DNA of 64,000 nucleotides from Mycolicibacterium tusciae JS617 (GCF_000243415.2 NZ_KI912270.1:2852001-2916000), one strand, 5' to 3'. Counted from the stretch's first letter, positions 53,292 through 62,261 are shown. Numbers and translations are program-made. Notes: generated by a model not told the origin, from the sequence alone.

Positions 53292-53477
53292 TCACCAGCT
53301 GGACTTCTGCACACCCGGCAGTTCGCCGGCGTGCGCCATTTCGCGCAGGCAGATACGGCACAGGCCGAACTTGCGGTAAACCGCGTGCGGGCGTCCGCAC
53401 CTGTTGCAACGGGTGTACCCGCGCACCTTGAACTTGGGCTTCTTATTGGCCTTGTTGACCAGAGCCTTCTTTGCCAT
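53292..53477 (-). CDS. rpsN: 30S ribosomal protein S14, zinc-binding type Z
   Basis: 61-aa short S14 with four zinc cysteines (CNRCGRPH ... CRIC), the C+ form used when zinc is available. [20 protein letters not shown] begins it and GVQKSSW ends it. The open frame is longer upstream, but ATG 53477 is the family start. It lies 4 bp after rplE. Confidence 0.97.
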   Translation of the reverse strand: MAKKALVNKANKKPKFKVRGYTRCNRCGRPHAVYRKFGLCRICLREMAHAGELPGVQKSSW

Positions 53478-53481
53478 CTGT

Positions 53482-54054
53482 TCAGTTCTCCTTGAACGGG
53501 AAGCCAAGTGCACGCAGCAGCGCGCGGCCTTCGTCGTCGTTCGTCGCCGAGGTGACGACGGTGATGTCCATGCCGCGGGGCCGATCGATGTCGTCGATGT
53601 TGATCTCGTGGAACATCGACTGCTCGTTGAGGCCGAAGGTGTAGTTGCCGGTGCCGTCGAACTGCTTGGGGCTCAACCCGCGGAAGTCGCGGATACGCGG
53701 CAGCGCGATCGAGGTCAGCCGATCGAGGAACTCCCACATCCGGTCACCGCGCAGCGTCACGCGCGCCCCGATCGGCATGCCCTCACGCAGCTTGAACTGT
53801 GCGATGGACTTGCGGGCCTTGCGAATCTCGGGCTTCTGGCCGGTGATCAGCGCCAGGTCGTTGACCGCACCGTTGATCAGCTTGGCGTCCCTGGCGGCGT
53901 CGCCGACGCCCATGTTGACGACAACCTTGACCACGCCGGGGATCTGCATGACGTTGGCGTAGTTGAACTCGGACTGCAACGCGCCGCGGATCTCCTCGCG
54001 GTAGCGCTGCTTGAGCCGGGGGATGGTCTTCTCTGAAGTCTCAGCAGTAGTCAT
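53482..54054 (-). CDS. rplE: 50S ribosomal protein L5
   Basis: 190-aa 5S rRNA-binding protein. Recognised by [44 protein letters not shown], and [21 protein letters not shown]. Stop and start are separated by one base from rplX, indicating tight coupling. Confidence 0.98.
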   Translation of the reverse strand: MTTAETSEKTIPRLKQRYREEIRGALQSEFNYANVMQIPGVVKVVVNMGVGDAARDAKLINGAVNDLALITGQKPEIRKARKSIAQFKLREGMPIGARVTLRGDRMWEFLDRLTSIALPRIRDFRGLSPKQFDGTGNYTFGLNEQSMFHEINIDDIDRPRGMDITVVTSATNDDEGRALLRALGFPFKEN

Positions 54055-54055
54055 C

Positions 54056-54373
54056 TCAGATGTCCTTGCCGTTGGTCTTGGCGATGCGGACCTTCTTGCC
54101 GCTCTCTTCGTCCGTGCGGTAGGTGATCCGGGTCGGCTTGCCGTCGGAGTCCACGACCATCACGTTGCTCACGTGGATCGGCGCCTCCTGCGTGACGATG
54201 CCGCCGGATTGCGCGCCGCGCTCGTTGCGCGAGATCGCGGTGTGCTTCTTGATCCGGTTGACGCCCTCGACGAGGATCTTGTCTCGGGTCGGATAGGCCT
54301 GCAGCACCTTGCCCTTGGCACCCTTGTCTTTACCGGAGACGACCAGAACGGTGTCGCCCTTGTGGACCTTCAT
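54056..54373 (-). CDS. rplX: 50S ribosomal protein L24
   Basis: 105-aa assembly-initiator protein with an N-terminal KOW motif ([23 protein letters not shown]) and [30 protein letters not shown] middle ([17 protein letters not shown]). It starts immediately after the rplN stop. Confidence 0.98.
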   Translation of the reverse strand: MKVHKGDTVLVVSGKDKGAKGKVLQAYPTRDKILVEGVNRIKKHTAISRNERGAQSGGIVTQEAPIHVSNVMVVDSDGKPTRITYRTDEESGKKVRIAKTNGKDI

Positions 54374-54742
54374 TTACAACACCTCCGGAGCAAGCGAGAC
54401 GATCTTCATGAAGCGCTTCTCGCGCAGTTCACGGCCGACCGGGCCGAAGATGCGCGTACCGCGTGGGTCGTTATCGGCCTTGATGATGACGGCAGCGTTC
54501 TCGTCGAACTTGATGTAGCTGCCATCGGCGCGACGGCGCTCCTTGACCGTGCGCACGATGACGGCCTTGACGACCTCACCGCGCTTGATGTTGCCACCGG
54601 GGATGGCGTCCTTGACGGTGGCCACGATGATGTCGCCGATGCCGGCATAGCGCCGTCCGGATCCACCGAGCACGCGGATGCACAAGATCTCCTTGGCGCC
54701 CGTGTTGTCGGCGACCTTCACCCGCGATTCCTGCTGAATCAC
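54374..54742 (-). CDS. rplN: 50S ribosomal protein L14
   Basis: 122-aa protein starting at GTG 54742 ([18 protein letters not shown]), with [19 protein letters not shown] and the C-terminal [13 protein letters not shown]. First gene of the spc block; its promoter must lie in the 270 bp to the right, where a leader hairpin is visible. Ribosome site GAGGAG is 7-8 nt upstream. Confidence 0.98.
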   Translation of the reverse strand: MIQQESRVKVADNTGAKEILCIRVLGGSGRRYAGIGDIIVATVKDAIPGGNIKRGEVVKAVIVRTVKERRRADGSYIKFDENAAVIIKADNDPRGTRIFGPVGRELREKRFMKIVSLAPEVL

Positions 54743-55016
54743 TCGAACTCCTCGACCTGGTATTTGAACGTACGGCAGGCCTCAACATCTGGGGGGCACA
54801 GCCCACCAGAGACCTGACGTGCGCGGTCTTGCTGTCGCCGAAGAGCACGCAGGGCCATGTCCTTACGATGAGCGCTTGCGCGAAGAGCACATCAGAGCTT
54901 GGCCGAGGTCTGCCCAAGGCAACCCGTTGATTCTAGGTGACGACCTGCGAGGAACCAAATCGCTGCTGGTCGGACCACCTGGCTCGACACCGTCGTTCGG
55001 CAATCCCGTCGCGTAG
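54743..55016 (-). promoter_or_regulatory. spc operon leader region with hairpin
   Basis: No gene is supported in this stretch. On the minus strand a 9-bp stem (CTGGTGGGC / GCCCCCCAG, one mismatch, 54789-54809) with a 3-nt loop lies about 50 nt upstream of rplN, a position suited to a ribosomal-protein leader. The remaining sequence has weak coding character; a 65-codon plus-strand frame here (54819-55016) looks accidental. No clear -35/-10 pair was found. Confidence 0.4.
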
Positions 55017-55281
55017 GAAGCTTTCCGTATCCACACGGGGCGGCCTTTCTACTGGACAATCCGGTCCGACGGCTGTTCGCCGACCCGGCCGACCTCGCCG
55101 ACGCGCTAGAGCTGACCGGCGGCGGAAACAGTGCTGGAACTCGGACCCGGCTCCGGCTTCTTCAGCCGGGCGGTCGCGGGTGGACTCCCCCGCGGCCGAG
55201 CCCCAGGGATTCCGTCTGCGCGATGCCAGCGGGACTTTCGTTCGCGACATCGTCCGCTTTCGACAACACCTGACCGGCTAG
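55017..55281 (+). pseudogene. remnant of a SAM-dependent methyltransferase gene (frameshift plus internal deletion)
   Basis: On the plus strand three fragments of one protein can be read in order. FPYPHGAAFLLDNPVRRLF continuing to DLADALELTG is in one frame; then after an indel near 55123, ETVLELGPGSGFFSRAVAGG, the SAM-binding motif I; then, after a jump at about 55200, GFRLRDASGTFVRDIVRFRQ to the TAG at 55279-55281. The middle ~80-100 residues of a normal class I methyltransferase are missing. The N-terminal part may extend left of 55017 but is not recognisable. It converges with, and its stop overlaps, the FGE gene. Confidence 0.7.
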
Positions 55282-56156
55282 AGATCAGCCACGCAGCGGA
55301 ACCCGATATGGGTCGTGGCGCTGTCCTGCGACTGTGGCGAGCGTGCCGCAGGCCGGTACCGGTGGCAGTACTCCGGCGCACACAGGTGCGATCCGCCCTT
55401 GAGGGTCTGGTTCACGGCGGGGTCCGCCGTCGCGGGCGGGGTGCAACAACCCTTGTTCTCGTCGAGCCGGTGATGCGTCGAGAATTCCGTGGTCGTCCAC
55501 TCCCAGACGTTGCCGATCATGTCGAGCAGACCGAACGCGTTCGCTTCGAAGGTGCCGACGGGAGACGTGCCCGCCCAGCCGAGCGCACCTTCGTTGAGAT
55601 AGGGAAAGCGGCCTTGCCACGTGTTGGCCATCAGCCGGCCCTCGGGTGCCGCATCCTCACCCCACGGGTAGGTAGTGGTGACCCCCCCGCGCGCGGCGTA
55701 CTCCCATTCCGCCTCCGTCGGCAGCCGGCGGCCTGCCCATAGCGCGTAGGCCGCGGCGTCGGGGTAGGCGACCTGCACCACCGGATGATCGAGTCTGTCG
55801 TCAATCGTGCTGTCGACTCCGAACGGCTGCCGCCAGTTGGCCCCCGGTTCCCAGGTCCACCACTGCCGCCAGTCCCGAAGGTCCACCGGGCCGCTCGTCG
55901 GCCGGAACACCAACGCACCCGGCACCAGATCCTCCGGTGCCACACCGGGATAGAGCGCGGGGTCCATCGGCTGCTCGGCAACGGTGAGATAACCGGTGGC
56001 ATCGATAAATTCGGCGAACTGCGCATTGGTCACCGGATGGCGTTCGACGGCGATAGCGGCGACGGTCGCGGTGTGCGCGGGCGCCTCTTCCGGATAGAAC
56101 TGCGTCGAGCCCATGCGAAATGATCCGCCAGGAATCTCGACGAGCTCAGTGAGCAT
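55278..56156 (-). CDS. formylglycine-generating enzyme (sulfatase-modifying factor)
   Basis: 292-aa copper-dependent oxidase that converts the sulfatase active-site Cys (CxPxR) to formylglycine. N-terminal VEIPGGSFRMGSTQFYPEEAP, RLPTEAEWEYAARGG, GNVWEWTTTEF, and the paired active-site cysteines 259 and 264 in SHLCAPEYCHRYRP are the SUMF1/FGE hallmarks, followed by SATTHIGFRCV. It is the M. tuberculosis Rv0712 equivalent. It lies downstream of atsA and a lipoprotein gene on the same strand, so it is co-expressed with its probable client AtsA. Confidence 0.94.
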   Translation of the reverse strand: MLTELVEIPGGSFRMGSTQFYPEEAPAHTATVAAIAVERHPVTNAQFAEFIDATGYLTVAEQPMDPALYPGVAPEDLVPGALVFRPTSGPVDLRDWRQWWTWEPGANWRQPFGVDSTIDDRLDHPVVQVAYPDAAAYALWAGRRLPTEAEWEYAARGGVTTTYPWGEDAAPEGRLMANTWQGRFPYLNEGALGWAGTSPVGTFEANAFGLLDMIGNVWEWTTTEFSTHHRLDENKGCCTPPATADPAVNQTLKGGSHLCAPEYCHRYRPAARSPQSQDSATTHIGFRCVADL

Positions 56157-56159
56157 GGC

Positions 56160-56876
56160 TCAGGGGATTTCGATGGCGAAATCGTCCATCATCGGCGAAG
56201 TGAACGGGTCGAAATCCGCACTGCCCTGCGGCCCCTGCACGTGCACGACGACCAGGTAGTCGCCGGAGTTCGTCCAAACGTGAGCGACCCGGTCGCCGAA
56301 CTCCACCGCCTGCTCAGGGGTATCCGCCCAGGAGCCGAGCAGCTTCTGACCGCTGTACCCGCAGAGGTCGGCGGGCAGCACGCTGACACTGCTGATGGCC
56401 GACGCAGCCATCGCCTCGTCGGCGTACTGCTTGAACGCGGCCGCGGGGTCCAAAGCCGTCTTGGCGATGGTGACCGTTGCCGAAATCCCGTCCGGCCCGG
56501 TCAGCTTCGCGCCGACGTCACCGTCGCCTTGCGTCGTCGACCAGCCGGCCGGCAGAGCAACAGTGATCTTCGGTGCCCCCGGATCCGCAACCGCTGCCGT
56601 CACGACCTCCGACGAAGGATCCGGAAGGGCACAGGTCACCGTGCCGGGTGCCACCGAGGTGCGCGTAGTGGGCAGCACGCCGGGTTCGGTGAGGTCGGCC
56701 TCCGGCGTCGGGATGGCTCTTGTTGTCTGCGTTGACGTCACGGTCGTCGACGGCGTCGAGTCGGCGACCGACTGCACGTCGTCGGCGACGGGTTCGCCCT
56801 CACTGGTCTTGCCGCAGCCCGACACCAGCACGGTCGTCAGGCACAGTGCGGCGAGCGCCGCCGATCGAGTTCTCAT
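56160..56876 (-). CDS. putative lipoprotein between atsA and the FGE gene
   Basis: 238-aa exported lipoprotein: signal peptide MRTRSAALAALCLTTVLVSG with lipobox ending at Cys21 (LVSGC). A Ser/Thr/Pro-rich linker (~25-85) leads to a globular C-terminal domain of ~150 residues (PKITVALPAGWSTTQGDGDVG onward) that resembles the LpqN/LpqT-like fold of mycobacterial lipoproteins. Function unknown. It is 5 bp from atsA and 3 bp from the FGE gene, so it belongs to the sulfatase operon and may act in the envelope. I do not recall a counterpart between Rv0711 and Rv0712 in M. tuberculosis. Confidence 0.82.
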   Translation of the reverse strand: MRTRSAALAALCLTTVLVSGCGKTSEGEPVADDVQSVADSTPSTTVTSTQTTRAIPTPEADLTEPGVLPTTRTSVAPGTVTCALPDPSSEVVTAAVADPGAPKITVALPAGWSTTQGDGDVGAKLTGPDGISATVTIAKTALDPAAAFKQYADEAMAASAISSVSVLPADLCGYSGQKLLGSWADTPEQAVEFGDRVAHVWTNSGDYLVVVHVQGPQGSADFDPFTSPMMDDFAIEIP

Positions 56877-56881
56877 GGGTT

Positions 56882-59233
56882 TCAGTCCTTCGAGAAGGCG
56901 CGCGCGAACTCGCGCTCCAGATCCACATACGGCTGACCAGTTACATCGACGTTCACCTGAGCGATAGTGCCACCTGTGAACGCGAACGGCGCCGTGTATG
57001 CCCGCGACACCGGCGATCCGGTGTTGCGGCCGACAGCCAGGGTGGCTCCTGCGAGACCGAAGGTGCCGGGGTGGATTCTGACGCCCGCTCTTGACGCCAC
57101 CTCGGTGCCGTCGATGTAGAGCGCCGCATCACCCAGCGGCGTATGGCTGCCCTCGACCGTCCCGGTCCGCGTGTATGCGACACCGAATGTGTGCTTTCCC
57201 ACCGGAACGGCCTCCGGTGACGACAGGTCCTGTTCCTCCTCGCCGAGGAAGTTGTAGACGTAGTGCAGCCGCCCGTCCTGCATGAAGAGAACGTGCCCAC
57301 CGTGTGCGCCGCCGTGCTTGAACAGGACACCCTCCGCGCCGGCGCTGTCGATGGTCACCTCGGCGATCAGGGCGAACGACCGGCCTCCGATCTCCGCGGC
57401 CGCCCCCACCCCGACGTCGGCGGTGCCGGGATAGTAGAAGTACGACTCGCGAGTGCCGCTCAGGTAGGGCCGCCACCGTGACAGCGTCTCGAGGATGTTC
57501 AGATCCGACAGCGGAAGCCCGTTGTACTTCTGCGCCTCGCTGAACCACAGCGTTTTGAGTTCGGCGAGCTTGTCGGGATTCTGCGCCGCCAGGTCGTGGC
57601 ACTGGCTTCGGTCGGCCTCAATGTGGAACAACTCCCAGCGGTCCTTGTCGAAGTGCGACCAGCCGGCAGGCGACGCGGCGTGCACGGCATTGGCGAACCA
57701 GCCTTCGTGCCAGATGCCCCTGGTGCCCAGCATCGCGTAGAACTGGGTCTTTTTGCCCGTGGCGGCTGTCGGGTCTTCAAGGGCCACTTTGAAACTGACG
57801 CCATCGAGGGGCTTTTGGGCGTAGCCCTTGACGATCGCGGGCGGATCGATACCGAGCAGGTCGTACACCGTTGGGGTGATATCGCAGACGTTGACATAGT
57901 TGTCGCGGACCTCGCCGTGGGCAGCAATACCCGCGGGCCATGAGACGATCGCGGTGTCGGCGATGCCACCCTCGTGCGAGGCGTAGCGCTTGTACAACTT
58001 GTAGGGCGTGTTGAAGGCCATCGCCCAGCCGATCGGATAGTGGTTGTAGGTCTGCGGCCCGCCAAGGTTGTCCATGAACCGCAGACCTTCTTCGACGGTG
58101 TCGACGTAACCGTTGAAGAACTTGACCTCGTTGACCGATCCGTTCGGTCCGCCCTCACCGCTGGCGCCGTTGTCGGAGATGACCACGATTATGGTGTTGT
58201 CGAGTTGACCGGACTCCTCCAAATAGTCAAGGATGCGGCCGATTTGGGCGTCGGTGTAGCTCAGGAATCCGGCGAAAACTTCGGCCATTCGGCTGAACAA
58301 CCGCTTGTCGTCGTCCTCGAGCGAGTCCCACGGCCGCACGGTGTCCCCCACGGGCCATGGTTCACCGTTGGGCCCCTTGACATCGGCGTACGGGTTGATG
58401 GGCGACAGCTCGGTGTCGACTGGGACGATGCCCAGACGCTTCTGGTTCTCCAACACGATCTCGCGGTACCGCTCGTAGCCCATGTCGAATGTGCCCGCGT
58501 AACGATCTGCCCACTCCTTGAAGACGTGATGCGGCGCATGACCGGCGCCGGGGCAGACATAGGAGAACCATGGCTTGTCGGGAGCGATCACCTTGGCGTC
58601 GCGGATGAATTCGATCGTCTTGTCGGCGATGTCCTTCGACAGGTGGTAGCCGTCTTCCGGCAGCCCGGGCGGTGCGACGGGGTGATTGTCGTAGACGAGT
58701 TCGGGATACCACTGGTCGGTCTCGCCGCCCATGAAGCCGTAGAACCGTTCGAATCCGCGCGACAGCGGCCAATGTCGTTTGGTGGATGCGAGATTGGACT
58801 CCTCCAGCGGAGTCAGATGCCACTTGCCGACGCAATAGGTGTTGTATCCGTTTTCAGCGAGGACTTCCGACAGCAGCGCGGTCTCGTTCGGGATGCGTCC
58901 GTTGCAGCCCGGGAACCCGTCGGTGAACTCCTCGATGGTCGCCATGCCGACGGTGGTGGCGTTGCGCCCGGTCAGCAGCGAGGCGCGCGTCGGCGAGCAC
59001 AGGGCCGTGGTGTGAAACTGCGAGAGCCGGACACCACGCTCGGCGATACGGCTCATCGTCGGCATCTCCACCAGGCCACCGAAGCAGTCCCAGGTTGCGA
59101 TGCCGGTGTCGTCCCACACGAGATAGAGGACGTTGGGCGCGCCTTCCGGCGCGGTTGGCGCGGCGTAGGGACCCCAGTCCGGTTCCGAATCTCGGATGTC
59201 GAGTTCGATTCTGCCGTTGAATTCCGTAGCCAT
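56882..59233 (-). CDS. atsA: arylsulfatase AtsA
   Basis: 783-aa type I sulfatase that hydrolyses sulfate esters. Metal-binding Asp pair at 41-42 (LVWDDTG); the active-site Cys79 lies in ALCSPTRASLLTGR, the CxPxR signature that FGE converts to formylglycine. VISDNGASGEGGPNGS supplies further metal ligands. The ~200-residue C-terminal extension is beta-rich (GTREVYFYYPG-like, GKHTFGVAYTRTG) as in Pseudomonas and mycobacterial AtsA. No signal peptide is seen, so it is probably cytosolic. It is the first gene of the sulfatase-lipoprotein-FGE operon. Confidence 0.95.
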   Translation of the reverse strand: MATEFNGRIELDIRDSEPDWGPYAAPTAPEGAPNVLYLVWDDTGIATWDCFGGLVEMPTMSRIAERGVRLSQFHTTALCSPTRASLLTGRNATTVGMATIEEFTDGFPGCNGRIPNETALLSEVLAENGYNTYCVGKWHLTPLEESNLASTKRHWPLSRGFERFYGFMGGETDQWYPELVYDNHPVAPPGLPEDGYHLSKDIADKTIEFIRDAKVIAPDKPWFSYVCPGAGHAPHHVFKEWADRYAGTFDMGYERYREIVLENQKRLGIVPVDTELSPINPYADVKGPNGEPWPVGDTVRPWDSLEDDDKRLFSRMAEVFAGFLSYTDAQIGRILDYLEESGQLDNTIIVVISDNGASGEGGPNGSVNEVKFFNGYVDTVEEGLRFMDNLGGPQTYNHYPIGWAMAFNTPYKLYKRYASHEGGIADTAIVSWPAGIAAHGEVRDNYVNVCDITPTVYDLLGIDPPAIVKGYAQKPLDGVSFKVALEDPTAATGKKTQFYAMLGTRGIWHEGWFANAVHAASPAGWSHFDKDRWELFHIEADRSQCHDLAAQNPDKLAELKTLWFSEAQKYNGLPLSDLNILETLSRWRPYLSGTRESYFYYPGTADVGVGAAAEIGGRSFALIAEVTIDSAGAEGVLFKHGGAHGGHVLFMQDGRLHYVYNFLGEEEQDLSSPEAVPVGKHTFGVAYTRTGTVEGSHTPLGDAALYIDGTEVASRAGVRIHPGTFGLAGATLAVGRNTGSPVSRAYTAPFAFTGGTIAQVNVDVTGQPYVDLEREFARAFSKD

Positions 59234-59287
59234 GGCCGCCCCGTCCCGGTTCGCTGATCGCCGCGTACCCGGCGATCGCGGTGGAGA

Positions 59288-59971
59288 TTACCCCGGCGAT
59301 ATGAGCTCAGACTGAGAAATCGGCGATGGCGGGGCACCTCGCGTGCGAGTCAGCCACCACTGCACTCCTCCCAACGGAATAGTCCACCCCAGCCACGCGC
59401 CCAGCCCGGCCACCAACCAGAGATAGTGCTCCTCATTTCCGCCAAACACGCTGTTCTGCAACGGCTGCAGCGTAATGAAGAGTACCGGTGTCCAGATCCG
59501 GTTGGCGATCGTCGACAGCGCAACCGTGGCGCTGCGGACCATGTGCCTTCGGTGGTCGGCGAAGCGCCGCTGCCGCGCCGCCGCGAACCCGTTGATGGTG
59601 AACCACAGCCACACCGCGCCCAACACAACGTTGCTGACCGCCAGCAGCGGACCGAAAGGGGTCGCCGCCCCGATCACCATCGCGAATACCGCGGCCGGGA
59701 TCGCCGCGGCCACATACACGCGCCCGGTGCGACGGTGCAACGCCGGGTGACGGCTGCGCAGCCGGGGCCAGATCTGCGCGACGGCGGTAACCATCGCCAC
59801 GCTGCCGAGCATCACATGGGCGACCAGCAGTGGATAGTGCCACGCGAACGTCGCGGGGACCCGGCTGCCGCCGGTGAGGTACGGCGGCAACGAGAACATC
59901 AGGAACGCCGCCACGATCACCGTCAGAAACGGGGTCAACCATCTCGCGCGCGGCCGGATTGCGTATGTCAT
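59288..59971 (-). CDS. DUF2306 integral membrane protein
   Basis: 227 aa with about six hydrophobic helices (FLTVIVAAFLMFSLPPYL, YPLLVAHVMLGSVAMVTAVAQ, AAIPAAVFAMVIGAA, LLAVSNVVLGAVWLWFTINGF). HPALHRRTGRVYV and FADHRRHMVRSATVAL are the conserved His/Arg motifs of DUF2306, which recall di-haem membrane redox proteins, but function is not known. ATG 59971 lies inside a palindrome, and the gene is divergent from a TetR regulator 58 bp away, so regulation by that TetR is likely. Confidence 0.85.
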   Translation of the reverse strand: MTYAIRPRARWLTPFLTVIVAAFLMFSLPPYLTGGSRVPATFAWHYPLLVAHVMLGSVAMVTAVAQIWPRLRSRHPALHRRTGRVYVAAAIPAAVFAMVIGAATPFGPLLAVSNVVLGAVWLWFTINGFAAARQRRFADHRRHMVRSATVALSTIANRIWTPVLFITLQPLQNSVFGGNEEHYLWLVAGLGAWLGWTIPLGGVQWWLTRTRGAPPSPISQSELISPG

Positions 59972-60007
59972 ACGCAGAAAGCGTACGGCATACGCACGCG
60001 CGTATGC
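59961..60007. promoter_or_regulatory. TetR-type operator cluster between the DUF2306 and TetR genes
   Basis: Two perfect palindromes built from the same half-site: GCGTATG-T-CATACGC (59961-59975), which covers the DUF2306 start codon, and GCATACGC-ACGC-GCGTATGC (59988-60007). A further half-site (GGCATACGC) overlaps the second, and GCTTATGC follows at 60012-60019. The repeated CATACGC/GCGTATG core suggests two dimers of the adjacent regulator. Confidence 0.7.
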
Positions 60008-60029
60008 AATCGCTTATGCTTGGCAACAA

Positions 60030-60731
60030 ATGAGCGATCCACTGCCCCGCGCGCTGGAGATCTTGTGGCACGAGCCGAGTGCCCCCGGCCGTTCACGAGG
60101 GCTGAGCCGCGAACGTATCGTCACCGCGGCCGTTGAGCTGGCCGACACCGAGGGCCTTGGCGCGCTGTCGATGGCGCGGCTGGCCGAGCGGCTCGGCTGC
60201 GGCACGATGTCGCTGTACCGCCACGTCGCCAACAAGGACGAGTTGGTGACCTTCATGCTCTCGACGGCGCCCGGACCCCCGCCCGCACCCACCGATTCCG
60301 CGGATTGGCGTGGCGCGCTGAGGGATTGGGCCGCGGGCCTGTGGGACATCTACCACCGGCACCCCTGGGTCCTGGCGGCCGCCGCGGCCGGCCCGCCCGC
60401 GGACCCCGGCCAGCTGGCCTGGCTCAATGCGGGCTTGGCCGCACTCTCTGCGACTGGATTGCCCGAACGCGACAAGCTCGCCGCGGTGATGGCGGTGTTG
60501 CACTTCGTTCGCGGCGCGGCGGCATTGAACATCGAGGCGGCAAAGGTGCAGGGCCCCGACTATCCCGTGCTGCTCCGGCGGTTCGTCGACGCCGACCGGT
60601 TCCCGGCACTCGCGGCGGCCCTGAACGCCGGCGTGTTCGACGCTGCGGACGCGGATCACCTGGATGATTTCCACTCGGGCCTGGGGCAGTTCCTCGACGG
60701 GGTGGCCGCGAGGATGCAAGCGCACAGCTGA
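60030..60731 (+). CDS. TetR/AcrR-family regulator
   Basis: 233 aa. The N-terminal helix-turn-helix spans ~27-75 (RERIVTAAVELADTEGLGALSMARLAERLGCGTMSLYRHVANKDEL), preceded by a 25-residue basic/proline-rich leader as in the TetR_C (tetracyclin-repressor-like C-terminal) subgroup; ligand-binding helices follow. I chose ATG 60030, since the open frame further upstream crosses the operator region. It is divergent from the DUF2306 gene and only 9 bp upstream of zwf, so zwf may be read through from its promoter. Confidence 0.88.
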   Translation: MSDPLPRALEILWHEPSAPGRSRGLSRERIVTAAVELADTEGLGALSMARLAERLGCGTMSLYRHVANKDELVTFMLSTAPGPPPAPTDSADWRGALRDWAAGLWDIYHRHPWVLAAAAAGPPADPGQLAWLNAGLAALSATGLPERDKLAAVMAVLHFVRGAAALNIEAAKVQGPDYPVLLRRFVDADRFPALAAALNAGVFDAADADHLDDFHSGLGQFLDGVAARMQAHS

Positions 60732-60740
60732 CATGGGAGC

Positions 60741-62261
60741 ATGCCGAGAGTGGCGACAAGCAAACCGCAGACCATCTCCTATCCGCATCCCGGCTCGCGT
60801 CCCGGCCGTCATGACGACTATGCGGTGGACCCGCATGTCGTGGTTCTGTTCGGCGCAACGGGCGATCTCGCCAGACGCAAGTTGATCCCCGGCCTGGCCT
60901 ATCTGGATCAGTCGGACCTGGCACCCCACATCGAGATCGTCGCGACATCCCTTGAGGACATCTCCACGGAGGACTTCCTCCAACTGGCAAAAGAGGCCAT
61001 CGACGACTTCGGCACCCACAAGCTTTCCAAGGAACAGTGGACACGGTTCGCCGAGACGGTCGCCTATGTGCCTCAGAACGCGGGACCCGACGCGCTTGCC
61101 GAGGCCGTTGCGGCCGCCGAGGCCAAGCTCGGCCCCGACGTCCGCCGCCTGCACTACCTGTCGGTGCCACCGAAGGCGGCCCGCGCGGTCATCACGATGC
61201 TGAAGGACGCCAACCTGGTGGACCGCTCCCGAGTTGTGATGGAGAAGCCGTTCGGCACTGATTTGGCCAGCGCTGTCGAGCTGAACACCTTTGTCCACGA
61301 GACGTTTGACGAACGGCAGATCTTCCGGATCGACCACTTCCTCGGCAAGGAAGCGGCACAGAACATCCTGGCTTTCCGCTTCGCGAACGGCCTGTTCGAG
61401 CCGATCTGGAACCGCAACTTCATCGACCACATCCAGATCGATATCCCCGAGACCCTTGGCCTGGATCAGCGCGCCAACTTCTACGAGAGCACCGGCGCCT
61501 ACAAGGACATGGTGGTCACCCATCTCTTCCAGGTGATGGCGTTCGTGGTGATGGAACCGCCGACGGCGTTGGAACCGCGCGCCATCAGTGAAGAGAAGAA
61601 CAAGGTGTTCCGGTCGATGCTCCCGGTGAGCTGTTCGGATGTGGTGCGCGGCCAGTACGCCGGCTACCGCGACAACGACGGTGTGGCAAAGGATTCCGAT
61701 ACCGAGACGTTCATCGCGCTGAAGGTCGGCATCGACAACTGGCGCTGGGCGGGCGTGCCCATCTATCTCCGCACCGGAAAGCGAATGGCCGAAGGCATCC
61801 GGATCATCTCGATCGCGTTCAAGGAGGCGCCGCGGACGATGTTTCCTTCGGGATCGGGCGTCGGAGCCCAAGGCCCCGACCACCTCACCTTCGATCTGGC
61901 CGACAACTCGAAGGTCTCATTGTCGTTCTACGGCAAGCGGCCCGGTCCCGGCATGAAGCTGGACAAGCTGTCGATGCAGTTCTCGACTCAGGAGATCGAT
62001 ACCGCCGGTGATGTGTTGGAGGCCTACGAACGCCTGATCCTCGACGCGATGCGCGGCGACCACACCCTGTTCACCACCGCCGAGGGCATCGAGTCACTAT
62101 GGGAGCGCTCGGAAGCACTGCTGAAGGACCCGCCTCCCGCGAAGGTCTACCAACCGGGCACCTGGGGTCCCAACTCGATCCATCAGCTGATCGCACCCAA
62201 CGCGTGGAGGTTGCCCTTCGAGCGGGCATGGCGCGAATCCAAGAACGGCGACGACGACTAG
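60741..62261 (+). CDS. zwf: glucose-6-phosphate 1-dehydrogenase
   Basis: Oxidises glucose-6-phosphate to 6-phosphogluconolactone, making NADPH; 506 aa. Cofactor-binding VLFGATGDLARRKL near residue 35, the catalytic RIDHFLGKEAAQN (active-site His), and the EKPFGTDL motif are intact. The first ~30 residues (MPRVATSKPQTISYPHPGSRP) are a polar extension. It follows the TetR gene by 9 bp. Mycobacteria may carry more than one G6PDH; no transaldolase or 6PGDH gene is adjacent here, so this is not the classic pentose-phosphate cluster. Its 3' end overlaps the convergent membrane protein by 4 bp. Confidence 0.95.
   Translation: MPRVATSKPQTISYPHPGSRPGRHDDYAVDPHVVVLFGATGDLARRKLIPGLAYLDQSDLAPHIEIVATSLEDISTEDFLQLAKEAIDDFGTHKLSKEQWTRFAETVAYVPQNAGPDALAEAVAAAEAKLGPDVRRLHYLSVPPKAARAVITMLKDANLVDRSRVVMEKPFGTDLASAVELNTFVHETFDERQIFRIDHFLGKEAAQNILAFRFANGLFEPIWNRNFIDHIQIDIPETLGLDQRANFYESTGAYKDMVVTHLFQVMAFVVMEPPTALEPRAISEEKNKVFRSMLPVSCSDVVRGQYAGYRDNDGVAKDSDTETFIALKVGIDNWRWAGVPIYLRTGKRMAEGIRIISIAFKEAPRTMFPSGSGVGAQGPDHLTFDLADNSKVSLSFYGKRPGPGMKLDKLSMQFSTQEIDTAGDVLEAYERLILDAMRGDHTLFTTAEGIESLWERSEALLKDPPPAKVYQPGTWGPNSIHQLIAPNAWRLPFERAWRESKNGDDD

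Noticed and set aside
54819..55016. 65-codon plus-strand ORF in the rplN upstream gap
   Set aside because: No recognisable family, no ribosome site, and it lies over the likely spc promoter/leader; it may contain unrecognisable remains of the methyltransferase N-terminus.
57974..59257. 427-codon plus-strand frame opposite atsA
   Set aside because: Mirror of the AtsA reading frame; no family features and the sulfatase on the other strand is certain.
60093..61883. 596-codon minus-strand open frame across tetR and zwf
   Set aside because: Antisense to two well-recognised genes, with His/Arg/Gly-rich composition and no known motif; a GC-rich shadow.
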